DNA of 64,000 nt from an uncultured Sulfitobacter sp. (GCF_947499945.1 NZ_CANMQD010000001.1:558001-622000), one strand, 5' to 3'; positions 1-8,805 are shown, numbered from the stretch's first letter. Made by a program: numbers and translations. The notes: generated by a model from the sequence alone, not told the origin.

Positions 1-137
1 TCTTCGTCAGCACGCCCTCGTGGCAACCGCCGCTGCGTGGATCGGTGTTGGCCCAATACACGGCAGACACGACGCTCAGAAACTGTGAACTGACTACGAA
101 CGTCATCGATGCAGGCACGCCTGCGCAAGGGGCTTAG
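1..137 (-). CDS. IS3-family transposase orfB, N-terminal part only
   Basis: The open frame on the minus strand reads ACIDDVRSQF, then SERRVCRVLGQHRSTQR, which is the start of the HTH_21-type segment of IS3 orfB. It lies in the -1 frame relative to orfA and overlaps the orfA stop codon, the usual IS3 arrangement for making an OrfAB fusion by frameshifting. The DDE catalytic part would lie to the left of this window. No disabling mutation is visible in the 45 codons present. Confidence 0.7.
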
Positions 138-403
138 AAGTTTCCCGATGTGGCCTCCCTTAAGATCAACTTATCCAGCGTCAGGTCGGAAACTGCACGC
201 CGCAGACGCTCGTTCTTTTTCTGTAGTCGCTTCAACTTCTTAAGTTGTTCTGCGCCCATTCCACCGTACTTCTTCATCCAGCGATAATAGGTTTGTTCAG
301 TCACATTGATCTGTCTGATTGGATCAATCTGGGGCATGCTTTGCCCCATCAAAACTTCAACCTCTCGTAACGTCACGACAATCTCTTCCTGCTTAGATCT
401 CTT
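134..403 (-). CDS. IS3-family transposase orfA (HTH protein)
   Basis: This is a helix-turn-helix DNA-binding subunit of an IS3-type transposase. The protein carries the typical NVTEQTYYRWMKKYGGM helix-turn-helix segment and then the leucine-zipper segment with LKRLQKKNERLRRAVSDL. It ends ILREATSGNF, as IS3 orfA proteins usually do. Homology extends upstream of the first usable start (GTG at 376) through KRSKQEEIVV to about 403. The expected ATG there reads ATC, so the native start codon may be lost. It overlaps orfB in the -1 frame. Confidence 0.7.
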   Translation of the reverse strand, partial: KRSKQEEIVVTLREVEVLMGQSMPQIDPIRQINVTEQTYYRWMKKYGGMGAEQLKKLKRLQKKNERLRRAVSDLTLDKLILREATSGNF

Positions 404-469
404 GATTGCAATCTTTGGTCCTCCGCTTTCCTAACTATAGGCGAGGACCACCTCAAAGGGGGAGGCTCA

Positions 470-1085
470 GTTGCGTGGGGAGTTTGATGCGGCAAAACAG
501 TATTGCTGTTGTTAGAACGCGCAAACACAAAGCGACAAGGGACAGCAATCAAAAGTTCAACATTGCGCCAAACCTGCTGGATCGTAACTTCACGGCAGAT
601 CAACCAAACCAGAAATGGGCCGGTGACATTACTTATATCTGACGCGCGAGGGTTGGTTGTGTCTGGCTGTGATCCTGGATTTGCATTCGCGGCGCGTGAT
701 CGGCTGGGCGATTAGCAATAGGATGAAACGGGGCCTGGCAATCAGGGCGTTGAAGATGGCCATCGCGTTCCGGTCTTCGCCAAAGGGCTGCATCCATCAC
801 ACGGATCGCGGTAGTCAGTATTGTTCGCATGACGATCAGATGATCCTGCGCCCGAACGGGTTTAAAGCGTCGATGAGGGGAAAAGGAAATTGCTATGATA
901 ATGCGGCGGTTGAGACGTTCTTCAAAACCATCAAGGCAGAGCTGATCTGGCGAGACACCTAGGACACCCGCAGGCAGGCTGAGATAGCGGTCTTCGAATA
1001 CATCAATGGCTCCTACAATCCGCGTCGCCGACACTCAGCACTGGGCTGGGAAAGCCCCGTCGCTTTCGAACGGAAGGTGGCTTGA
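470..1085 (+). pseudogene. IS3-family transposase orfB (element B), broken
   Basis: This is a degenerate DDE transposase. The first segment (470-640) reads LMRQNSIAVVRTRKHK through DQPNQKWAGDITYI. One base is then missing at about 641: a TGG codon has become TG, which shifts the frame. The second segment (about 643-959) continues CLAVILDLHSRRVIGWA, HHTDRGSQY and GKGNCYDNAAVETFFKTIKAE, which include the catalytic Asp and Glu. It then hits TAG at 960-962, most likely a mutated TGG. The last segment, to the TGA at 1083-1085, reads FEYINGSYNPRRRHSALGW. The 5' third is absent because element A abuts at 469. Confidence 0.85.
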
Positions 1086-1121
1086 ACGAGCACTTGGAGC
1101 GGCACGAACGCGAGACAGGTC

Positions 1122-1275
1122 CAATCTCTCGCACCGTCCTGTCTCCACGAAGCGCTTCAAGCGCCACCTTAGCTTTAAACTTGGCTGAAAAACTGCGTCT
1201 CTTCCTCATTCGTGTATCCTATCGTCGTGATCGGAAACATCTTAGCACGATGTCCAGTTTTGTCGGACCACTTCA
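1122..1275 (-). mobile_element. IS3-family remnant C: left end and start of orfA
   Basis: On the minus strand this begins with a likely terminal sequence, TGAAGTGGTCCGACAAAACT, starting at 1275. The orfA start at 1209 follows, reading KRRSFSAKFKAKVALEAL and GDRTVREI. The homology stops at about 1122, where the right end of element B begins. A diverged copy of the same terminus and orfA start lies at 28728-28890 in the opposite orientation. The fragment is too short to be functional. Confidence 0.75.
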
Positions 1276-1439
1276 GCCCCACCGGAATAGCATAGCTCAA
1301 GCGGCTTCACCTCACCACAAAACGACGGGAACCCTTTTCCATCGTTTCACAATCCCCAGTATTCAGGGGCTGCGGTGTGCGACAGATTTTCATCTTACCC
1401 TTGCATAGGGCTTGCCAAATTCTTGGCTATACCAACCGT
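1276..1439. other. Intergenic sequence, no feature recognised
   Basis: These 164 bases lie between the insertion-sequence remnant and the last gene of the export operon. Only two weak 4-bp stems are visible just downstream of the operon's final stop, with no T-run, so no convincing terminator can be called. Confidence 0.4.
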
Positions 1440-2288
1440 TTATAGTTTAACGCGGCATTTTGTGCCCGCAGGGATGTCGCCGTTGGGGTTTGGCAGCTCG
1501 AGTCTTACAAAAAAGGTGCTGCTTGCGGCATCAAAAACACTATCTACGACCGTGACCTCAGCCTCAAAGCTGCGGTCAAATGGCAGGACTTGGCGCACTT
1601 GGCGCGTGGTCCCCACGGAGACCCGACCGAAGGCTGTGATCGGTGCGAATACGCCCACGTGTAACGGGTTCGTTTCCGCCACCGTAACAACGGGAGTTTG
1701 CTCATTGGCAAATTCCCCCTTGGCAGCAAGGATCGCTATTACAATGCCATCAACGGGGCTGCGAAGAACGCGCCGGTCGCGCACCTGCGTCGCTTGTGCC
1801 AGCTCAATTAATGCAACTTTCTGCTCCAACTCCGCTTCCTCTACGGCCAGCGCTGCAAGTGCCAGTTCGATCTCCGCGCTTTGACGCAGAGCGACGGCCG
1901 CCACATTGCGCTGCTCGAGCTGCAAAGCGCGATCAAATTCCGTCTGGCGCAGTTCCAAACGCGAGACTTGCGCCCGTATGTTTACGTCAGATGATGCCCG
2001 CGCTTGAGCAAGGTCGATCTGGAGGGTTTCAAGACGGTCATCAAGCCGCGCCAAAGCCTGCCCCGCTTTGACAGGGTCCCCCCGTTTTACCAAAATCTCA
2101 GAAATAATACCGTCTGTTGCTGCAGAAAGGTCAGCGATCGAGCGTGGCTCGATCAGACAATCCAGATCTATCAACGGCTCCGTAACCGCTTGTTGTGCCT
2201 CTGCCTGACTGCTGTTCACAACCCCAGTCAAGCTGACAGTGGCCGCAAGAACCACACCTGTAAGGTTTCGCGCCGATGCCCTGATCAT
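1440..2288 (-). CDS. Periplasmic adaptor (HlyD/RND membrane-fusion family)
   Basis: This is a 282-residue periplasmic adaptor of the membrane-fusion type. A signal peptide of about 29 residues ends SSQAEA. A split lipoyl-like domain follows (about 45-75, with ATDGIISEILVKRGDPVKAGQ, and about 175-205, with LRSPVDGIVI). Between them is a long alpha-helical hairpin (about 80-170), and a beta-barrel comes after. The start overlaps the stop of the SecA-like gene by four bases (ATGA), so translation is coupled. It is the last gene of the giant-protein operon. An adaptor of this size normally bridges an inner-membrane machine to an outer-membrane channel; no RND pump or ABC exporter is encoded here. 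I infer that it forms the periplasmic part of the export path. Confidence 0.85.
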   Translation of the reverse strand: MIRASARNLTGVVLAATVSLTGVVNSSQAEAQQAVTEPLIDLDCLIEPRSIADLSAATDGIISEILVKRGDPVKAGQALARLDDRLETLQIDLAQARASSDVNIRAQVSRLELRQTEFDRALQLEQRNVAAVALRQSAEIELALAALAVEEAELEQKVALIELAQATQVRDRRVLRSPVDGIVIAILAAKGEFANEQTPVVTVAETNPLHVGVFAPITAFGRVSVGTTRQVRQVLPFDRSFEAEVTVVDSVFDAASSTFFVRLELPNPNGDIPAGTKCRVKL

Positions 2289-4267
2289 TCTACTCTCCCA
2301 GCAAATCCAAATTGTTCTTCACGGCGCAAATCATGCCGCAGTAAGTCCGTGCGAGCGCGTGCATGCAACCGCTCTGCGCGGGCCTGTGCGCGGTGGAACG
2401 CCTTTGGTCCCTGCACCCATCGCAATAGCCGCGCGCGTGCAAAGCTGCTGATCAGCGGGTCCTCCCAGCTGACGAATGCTTCGCAACTACCCGGATCACC
2501 CTGCCGTGCACAACGTCCAATCACCTGCCTGTCAATCCGCCGTGCTTCGTGCAGTTCCGTCAAGAGCACGTGCATCCCGCCCAAGGCCCTTACCTGTGTC
2601 GCCAAACCGATATCTACGCCACGCCCCGCCATATTGGTCGCAACGGTGATCGCGCCAAGCTGTCCGGCAGCGGCAATAATCTCGGCCTCCTGACCGGATT
2701 GCGCGGCGTTCAGTAACTCATGCGGCAATCCTGCTTCGGTCAAACGCGCTGAGACCGCAGCACTGGCACGAACGGTACGGGTCGCGATCAAAACGGGGCG
2801 CCCCTTTGCGTGCAGCTTGGCCACACGTGCGGCGACCTTGTCCCACTTCACCGCTTCGTTCCGCAAAATACGTCCGCGCCCATATTTGCGCCTCGAAGCG
2901 CGCGGAGGGGGGACAGGCACCACCGACAATCCATAGACCGCGCGTAACTCGGCCGAAACTTCGCGCGCCGTCCCTGTCATGCCCGCCAATCTGCGATAGC
3001 GGCGGAAAAACCTCTGATAGGTCATGCGCCCGAGCACCTCTCGGCGCCCCGTGATCTCGACATCTTCCTTGAGCTCGATCAATTGGTGCAGACCGTCCGA
3101 CAGAGCCCGATCAGGAGAGACCCGACCAGTGTATTCATCGATCAGCTTTACTGTGCCGTCTTCGATCAGGTAATGCTCATCGCGGTCAAAAAGATAGCGC
3201 GCCGACAAGGCAAGCGTGGCGGCATTCTCGCGGCGCGCCGTGTTGCGCCAAATACCTCCCATCTCTTCAGCCTCACGGGTCAGCGCACGGCGGCCGGAGG
3301 CGGTCAACTCAATCTGCCTGCCAGAACGATTCACCACAAAATCGCGCCCCTCGACCAGCAGCTGTGCCAAGTGCCACGCCGCTGCCGCCCAGTCAGGATC
3401 AGGCTGCGCTGTTGCCGACAGGATAAGCGGCGTGCGACATTCATCGATCAAAACAGAGTCCGCCTCATCCACGATAGCAAAAGGCAATCCATTCATCGAA
3501 ATCCCCGCACCACGCGGTGTCTGCGCACTGATCATCTCAAAGGTCAGCCGTAGTGGTCCCACTTCTCCGGTCAGCCGGATGCGGTCGCGCAGATAGTCAA
3601 AGGCCATCTCCTGATTGGAGCCATAGGTGATCGCGCAGCGGTAGGCGGCGGCGCGGTTCTGATGCTCGATATCAGCAGTGATCAGCCCGACCCGAAGGCC
3701 CAAAGCCTCAGCAAGAGGCAACAAAGTCTCACCATCGCGTGCGGCAAGGTAGTCATTGGCCGTAATGACATGGACGCGTTCCCCCATCAGGGCGATCATC
3801 ACAGCGGCGACAGAGGCGGTGAGGGTCTTGCCCGATCCCGTCTCCATTTCGGCGAGCCGTCCCGAGACAAGAACCAAGACGCCGGCGATCTGGCTACGAA
3901 ACGGCATAAAGCCGAGCTTGCGTTGTGTGAGGACACATAGAAGCGCCAGCAAGTGCCGCGCAGGACGAGACAGCGGTTTGCGCAGATCTGCCCGCTCTCT
4001 TGCCGTCTCGATGCGGACCATCAGGACGTCGTCCTCAAGATGGCTGAGCTTGCGGGCCTGACGGGCGATGCCACGCGCACGCCACATCATGCGCCGACGT
4101 GTGGCAACAGCGACAACCGGCTGGGTCGCCTGTGCCACCACCCGTTTTAACGTAAAGCGCCAGTCCAGCGGCTGCTCGACCCCCTGTGCAGGTACCATCT
4201 GCCGAAAAAGGCCAAGCCCTGCAACGGCTTGCACCTTAGATGGCGAAGGGGAAACCTGATCAAACAT
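2285..4267 (-). CDS. Short SecA-like ATPase of the giant-protein operon
   Basis: This is a 660-residue SecA-family motor, clearly shorter than housekeeping SecA (about 850-900). Walker A is METGSGKT (141-148) and Walker B is VDEADSVLIDECRTPL (266-281). A preprotein-crosslinking-type region follows, then LAGMTGTA (428-435), NMAGRGVDIG (545-554) and RIDRQVIGRCARQGDPGS (577-594). All nucleotide-binding motifs are therefore present. The protein ends about 65 residues after the last motif. The helical wing, the two-helix finger and the zinc-binding SecB tail are missing. About 100 extra residues, rich in Arg and Ala, precede the motor. The start overlaps the upstream stop by eight bases. It is unlikely to be the housekeeping SecA; I infer an energising role for export of the neighbouring giant protein. 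Confidence 0.9.
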   Translation of the reverse strand: MFDQVSPSPSKVQAVAGLGLFRQMVPAQGVEQPLDWRFTLKRVVAQATQPVVAVATRRRMMWRARGIARQARKLSHLEDDVLMVRIETARERADLRKPLSRPARHLLALLCVLTQRKLGFMPFRSQIAGVLVLVSGRLAEMETGSGKTLTASVAAVMIALMGERVHVITANDYLAARDGETLLPLAEALGLRVGLITADIEHQNRAAAYRCAITYGSNQEMAFDYLRDRIRLTGEVGPLRLTFEMISAQTPRGAGISMNGLPFAIVDEADSVLIDECRTPLILSATAQPDPDWAAAAWHLAQLLVEGRDFVVNRSGRQIELTASGRRALTREAEEMGGIWRNTARRENAATLALSARYLFDRDEHYLIEDGTVKLIDEYTGRVSPDRALSDGLHQLIELKEDVEITGRREVLGRMTYQRFFRRYRRLAGMTGTAREVSAELRAVYGLSVVPVPPPRASRRKYGRGRILRNEAVKWDKVAARVAKLHAKGRPVLIATRTVRASAAVSARLTEAGLPHELLNAAQSGQEAEIIAAAGQLGAITVATNMAGRGVDIGLATQVRALGGMHVLLTELHEARRIDRQVIGRCARQGDPGSCEAFVSWEDPLISSFARARLLRWVQGPKAFHRAQARAERLHARARTDLLRHDLRREEQFGFAGRVE

Positions 4268-6473
4268 TGAAACGTCTCAGGAAAAGCTGCCGCAAACGGC
4301 GCCACCCACGCTGAACCAACGGCTCGGATCCGTGGTCAAAACGCACATGGACACGCATGCCCAACACCAAACTGGGTGGTGCCGCGACCGGTTCCAGATC
4401 AAACTGCATCACCGGTTGCAGCGCCACCGCTGCACCATTTGCGACAGGATCAAGCGAAAACTGCCCCCCTCCCTCAGTGGTCAAAGCGAGCGAGGCCAGC
4501 TCATATCCGATTGCAGGCACTTCTCTGGCAACACGCGCCTCATACCGGTGTTCAGGCGCATCCGCAGGACGCATTTCAACGCCAAGAGTGCGGGCTCTGA
4601 CAAGGTCGGCCTTGTCTTGGGACACCGCTACACGCACGACGATGGAGGTCGGATCAACCACATGCCCGATAACATCACCCCGCCGCAAAAATCGCCCTTT
4701 AAGATCACCGGCATTCGGCAAGACAAGCTCTCCGGCCCGGTGCGACACCACATCCCGCGCAACCGCAAGGCTTTGCAGAATGTTCAGCTCTTGCTCTGCG
4801 CGCACGGACTGCGCTTTCCACAGCTGCATATCATAGGCACTCTCGCTTAAGGCCTGTTCGTAGCGGTAGCTATATTTACGGAACTCCGCCTCGGCGGCAC
4901 GCAGGCTGGCATCCGCATAAGGATCGGAAAGTTTCAGGATCACCGCCCCCTGCGCGACTTGATCGCCTGAGGCACTGACGACCTGCTCGATCACGCCTTC
5001 GGCCTCGGCATAAACCGTCTCGTCACGAGTGGAATGAACCACGCCTTCGGCCATCGTCCGGTACGGGACACGGATCACTCCCAATGACAGCACAAGTGCA
5101 CAGATCACAATCCCACTGACCGCAAATGCCCTGCCCCGCCGCCCCCGCAGCCGCTCTCCAATCACAACAAACTTCAGATGTTTGAGCATCGGCACAATAA
5201 ACATTAACGTCAAAGACCAGATCGCAAGCGCAATGCCGACAATGAAAAAACGCACAGCCACAATGGAGATTATCGTCACTGTTATCACGATCCGATAGCA
5301 AAACGCTGCGATAGAATAGAAAAAGAACCATCCTTTTTCGCCGCGCGCCCGCACTGGAGACCGCGCATCGGCAATGCCAAAGGCATAACGCTGGATCAAA
5401 TAACCCAGATACTGGTTCGACCGGTTGCCAAGATTGGGGATTTCAATCGCGTCCGCCAAAACAAAATACCCGTCAAAGCGCAATAGCGGATTGCCATTGA
5501 ACAGCAGCGTTGAAATCCCGCCAATTACCATCGTATTAAATGCAACCGCCCGCCACAGCCCCGGCTCCAGCTCGACCCACAGCAGCATTGCGCCCGCAGC
5601 CAACCCCAGCTCGACCATGATCCCCGCCGCACTGACCAGAATCCGTGCGCGTTTGTCCGGAAAACCAGACGCCGCGGACGCGTCAACGTAGGGCACGGGG
5701 ATGAACACAAGAAACATCAGACCGACTTCGCGCACTTCGCCGCCAAATTTCTTTAGCGCAAACCCATGGCCCAACTCATGCAGGAGTTTGACCACCGGAT
5801 AGACCATTACCAGCGCGATGAGCGAATTTGTCGCCAGCACACGATCGATCAGGTTTTCGGTCAACGCGTCCCAATGCTGTACCGCCGTCACTGCACCAGC
5901 GCCGAGAAGCAACAGATATAACAACCCGCCCCAGATCGTAAAAAACGGCCGCGCAAGAGGCCAGCATTCCGTAAGAAAATGGTCGGGATCCATCAGTGGA
6001 AACCGCAGCGCAAGCGGGTTCATAAATCGCGCAACCAGCCCTTTGCCTTCCTTTTTTAACGCCCGTTCAACCAGCCGGTCATTGTCAGGCATCCCATCCG
6101 TTACCAGCAGATCAATCGAGCTAAGCTGCGCAATCGTGCTGAGCATTTCATCTTGCGTGGGTGCAGTCTCACCCAGCTCCGTACAGGTGATGTCCCAGAT
6201 TTCACCAACGGTGCGCTTGCCATCCATTTGGGCGACAACCCAATGCGTGCTGTCCGACAATCTGCAAAATTTGCCTGACAGGGGATCGCGCATAACGAAC
6301 CACTCGACACCACGAAACACCTGTCGCGTAATCTCTGTGCGCGGAGCAAGCCACGGGCGCAGATGTGCTGCGCGGTACCATATCGGGCTTTCAAATCCGG
6401 CGGCCATCCTCTCAGCCCGTCCAGCGCCAAATGGCCAGACGCGCCCAATCGATGATCGGCCGTGTCCAAACAT
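4260..6473 (-). CDS. PqqD-like / M50 metalloprotease / HlyD fusion membrane protein
   Basis: This 737-residue polytopic protein has three parts. Residues 38-125 resemble PqqD-like peptide-binding domains (LRPWLAPRTEITRQVF, then MRDPLSGKFCRLSD). Residues 175-430 form a site-2-protease-type M50 membrane domain, with zinc motif HELGH at 232-236 and the second motif NPLLRFDG at 328-335, so it looks catalytically intact. After further membrane helices, residues 475-735 form an HlyD-type lipoyl/hairpin adaptor. The 5' end overlaps the GAF-HlyD gene. A second ATG at 6407, just past that gene's stop, is also possible and would still keep the PqqD-like domain. PqqD-like domains bind leader peptides in RiPP systems. 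Here I infer recognition of the giant protein's N-terminal leader followed by cleavage or hand-over. Confidence 0.88.
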   Translation of the reverse strand: MFGHGRSSIGRVWPFGAGRAERMAAGFESPIWYRAAHLRPWLAPRTEITRQVFRGVEWFVMRDPLSGKFCRLSDSTHWVVAQMDGKRTVGEIWDITCTELGETAPTQDEMLSTIAQLSSIDLLVTDGMPDNDRLVERALKKEGKGLVARFMNPLALRFPLMDPDHFLTECWPLARPFFTIWGGLLYLLLLGAGAVTAVQHWDALTENLIDRVLATNSLIALVMVYPVVKLLHELGHGFALKKFGGEVREVGLMFLVFIPVPYVDASAASGFPDKRARILVSAAGIMVELGLAAGAMLLWVELEPGLWRAVAFNTMVIGGISTLLFNGNPLLRFDGYFVLADAIEIPNLGNRSNQYLGYLIQRYAFGIADARSPVRARGEKGWFFFYSIAAFCYRIVITVTIISIVAVRFFIVGIALAIWSLTLMFIVPMLKHLKFVVIGERLRGRRGRAFAVSGIVICALVLSLGVIRVPYRTMAEGVVHSTRDETVYAEAEGVIEQVVSASGDQVAQGAVILKLSDPYADASLRAAEAEFRKYSYRYEQALSESAYDMQLWKAQSVRAEQELNILQSLAVARDVVSHRAGELVLPNAGDLKGRFLRRGDVIGHVVDPTSIVVRVAVSQDKADLVRARTLGVEMRPADAPEHRYEARVAREVPAIGYELASLALTTEGGGQFSLDPVANGAAVALQPVMQFDLEPVAAPPSLVLGMRVHVRFDHGSEPLVQRGWRRLRQLFLRRFNV

Positions 6474-8271
6474 CGATCAACAACCGCTCTTCAATCTGCA
6501 CTTTACCGATGCCGCGCATGCCAGGCCGCAAATCGCCAGAAGTTTGGGTCAACTGCGCCTCTACTATGGCAAAGTTACGCCCGCCTTGGGCGTTCATCCT
6601 CGGTGTAATCTGGGTCAGCTTGAATTCGAATTTTTGGTCTGGCAAGGGCGCAAGAACAAGCGAGCCTGTCTGGCCGATCCGTACTTGATCGAGGTCGCGT
6701 TCCTCAACCTCCAGCGCCACACGGTAACTGTCGAGCGGAGCCAGACGGAAGAGTTGTTGCCCCAAACGAACTGCTGCTCCGAGAGACTGGCTGTGGTCGC
6801 CCTCAATCACGACCGCATCAAAAGGCGCACGCAAAACTGCACGATCCAACTGGCGCTGCGTCAGTTCCGCCTTTGCGCGAGCCTGCTCGATATTAGCCGA
6901 TGCGATGCGCGCAGTTGCGGCTGAGCGCCCTGCAAGCGCTTGGTCATACTCACCCTCATACCGGCCCACATCTGTGAGCCAACGGGTCAATTCGATTTGC
7001 AGATCACGCTGGTCAAGGCCCAGCAGCGGCTCACCTTTTTGCACGATGTCACCGGCACGGACGAATTGCTCAGCGATATGCCCGTCGAACGGCGCGACCA
7101 TCATCCGCACGATTTCGCCCTGAATTTCCGACTGTGCCACAACGCGAAAATCCGCCTTGGCATACCAGAAAAACGCAATCAATCCCGCAAGCGTTAACAC
7201 CGCCAGTTTGCGGCCCAAATAGCCTGCCCCAAACAAGCGCCCCAGGGCCTGACGGCCGCTTTGCCACAGCACACGCAGCACGCCACGCTCACCTTGTTCA
7301 CGCTCGTCAATCAAAGCACCCAATGCCGCCCCTACGCCCTCGGCAACCATTAAATCCTGTTCCGAGAAACTCTCACCTGCTGGTCTTGCCAGATGCAAAG
7401 CGCCAATTGCCTCCCCGCCCGCGCCGGAGAAAAGGGCAACGGACAAAAGCTCACCCATGCCTGCCTCACGCAGCAAGGCGGCATGATGTTGCGCCACCAT
7501 GAAATCCTGAGAGTCTCGCGGCGGATAAAGCACTGATCCTTCTTGGTAAAAAGCCTCGGACATTGCCAAAGCGATAGCCTGTGCATGGGTCGTCTCGCGC
7601 GGGCGTTCCGAGACATCGGACAAGGCTGTGACTTTCATCCGCCGTCTCGGTGTCGCGCGTCCAATCGCAACATATGCACAGTCCAACTCACGCGCCAGAA
7701 GATTGCACGCCGCCAACATGGCCGACCGCGACGAGTTAGCCTCCAGCACAGCGCCAATCGTGTCGAGGACCAAGGATGCCTTTGCGCGATCACGGTCCTG
7801 GGAAAAAGCCAAATCACGGCGCAGCGCCGCGATGAGCCAACCGCTCGCCCAGCGCATACCATGAAGCGTCACAGCAGGATCATCTGGTGGCGTCTGGAAT
7901 TCCAGACAGATCGCGCCAAGTACCTCTTCGTCAACGATCAACGGCAGAGCTAAACATGTCCCCGACTGCACAACGCCCCGCTCCTCTTCGAGAGCAGCTT
8001 CGACCGTGTTCATAATCGTGTGGCCCGGACTGTCCCCCTGCGGCCACAGAGCGATCGGCACAAGACCTTGTGGCATCATCACGACGACCGCGCCAGCGGC
8101 ACACGGCCCAAGCGTTCGCACAGCAAGCGCAAGCCAGACCCGCGCAAAATCATCAAGATCAAGATCGTCAGAAAACCGCGACCATAGAGCCTTGTCCAGG
8201 ATCGAAACTGTGTCGTCTTGGGCCTTTGGCGCTTCCGACGCACCGGACCGGTCAGGTGGAGGGCTCATCAT
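6412..8271 (-). CDS. GAF-GAF-TM-HlyD membrane-fusion protein
   Basis: This is a 619-residue inner-membrane protein. Two GAF-like domains in the cytoplasm (about 40-150 and 165-320) are followed by one transmembrane helix (about 354-370). A periplasmic HlyD-type region comes next, with half lipoyl motifs APFDGHIAEQFVRAGD (393-408) and LRAPFDAVVIEGD, a coiled-coil hairpin between them and a beta-barrel after. A cytoplasmic sensor domain fused to an adaptor is unusual. I see no kinase, cyclase or diguanylate motif. The gene begins 44 bases after DUF3467 and overlaps the start of the M50 gene. The GAF part could sense a ligand or dock cytoplasmic partners such as the SecA-like motor; this is inference. 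Confidence 0.87.
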   Translation of the reverse strand: MMSPPPDRSGASEAPKAQDDTVSILDKALWSRFSDDLDLDDFARVWLALAVRTLGPCAAGAVVVMMPQGLVPIALWPQGDSPGHTIMNTVEAALEEERGVVQSGTCLALPLIVDEEVLGAICLEFQTPPDDPAVTLHGMRWASGWLIAALRRDLAFSQDRDRAKASLVLDTIGAVLEANSSRSAMLAACNLLARELDCAYVAIGRATPRRRMKVTALSDVSERPRETTHAQAIALAMSEAFYQEGSVLYPPRDSQDFMVAQHHAALLREAGMGELLSVALFSGAGGEAIGALHLARPAGESFSEQDLMVAEGVGAALGALIDEREQGERGVLRVLWQSGRQALGRLFGAGYLGRKLAVLTLAGLIAFFWYAKADFRVVAQSEIQGEIVRMMVAPFDGHIAEQFVRAGDIVQKGEPLLGLDQRDLQIELTRWLTDVGRYEGEYDQALAGRSAATARIASANIEQARAKAELTQRQLDRAVLRAPFDAVVIEGDHSQSLGAAVRLGQQLFRLAPLDSYRVALEVEERDLDQVRIGQTGSLVLAPLPDQKFEFKLTQITPRMNAQGGRNFAIVEAQLTQTSGDLRPGMRGIGKVQIEERLLIDVWTRPIIDWARLAIWRWTG

Positions 8272-8315
8272 AATCTACTCCCCGCAATGCGGCGGATTGG
8301 GAAAGGATCAGCCGC

Positions 8316-8699
8316 TCAGGCGTCCCCACCCTTGGCTTTTTGCCCACCCGCAGCCGCAGCAGCAGCCAATCCGTCGAGCTTGATCTCGCCAAAGCGATTT
8401 TCATATTGCGACAGAACAGCACCCATCAAAACAAACAGTCGCTTTGCAGCGTGCGGATTGAGAATAATCCGCTCTTCCAGCCGTACATCAAATTCTTTAC
8501 CCGCGGCAGGGTTCCATGTCTGATTAGAGCCGAACAAAAGCGTCACTTCCTCACGCGTTGAGGAGGCATTAACCACATTCGCATAAGTGGTCTGCATTTG
8601 ACTATCATCCCAGTTCACGACCGGTGCAGCAGGAGCGCCGACTTCGGCAGGAGTGGTCGATGCGTCAGCGTCATTTGCAGCGGTTTTCTTATTCGTCAT
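8316..8699 (-). CDS. DUF3467 domain protein
   Basis: This is a 127-residue soluble protein. A low-complexity acidic/Ala/Thr tail (1-28) is followed by a DUF3467-type domain (about 29-115: QMQTTYANVVNASST, DVRLEERIILNPHAAKRLFVLM). The family has no established biochemical function that I know of. The gene lies between the giant protein gene and the export genes in the same direction, which makes it a candidate chaperone, adaptor or regulator for the substrate. A reasonable purine-rich ribosome-binding site (AAGAAAGAG) precedes the start in an AT-rich leader that could also hold a separate promoter. Confidence 0.8.
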   Translation of the reverse strand: MTNKKTAANDADASTTPAEVGAPAAPVVNWDDSQMQTTYANVVNASSTREEVTLLFGSNQTWNPAAGKEFDVRLEERIILNPHAAKRLFVLMGAVLSQYENRFGEIKLDGLAAAAAAGGQKAKGGDA

Positions 8700-8805
8700 C
8701 TGAAACTCTTTCTTATTGATATTTATAGATTAATATTAAAAATAGCATGGCTCAGCTGCTGGTAAAGTACAAGAAAATTAACTGTTTTACACCCTAATTC
8801 ATAGG

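Larger units (their letters stand above)
1..469 (-). mobile_element. IS3-family insertion sequence A, partial, runs off left edge
   Basis: This is the 5' part of an IS3-family element read on the minus strand. It holds a whole orfA-like reading frame and the first about 45 codons of orfB, which continues beyond base 1. The likely outer end is at 469, where the minus strand starts TGAGCCTCCC. Immediately to the right, plus-strand sequence reads as the interior of another IS3 orfB. Element A therefore appears to have inserted into that second element. The exact end is inferred from this break in homology, because the other terminus is outside the window. Confidence 0.7.

Noticed and set aside
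2285..4267. Housekeeping secA
   Set aside because: It is about 200 residues too short, lacks the finger and zinc tail, has GSGKT instead of GEGKT, and is locked in the giant-protein operon.
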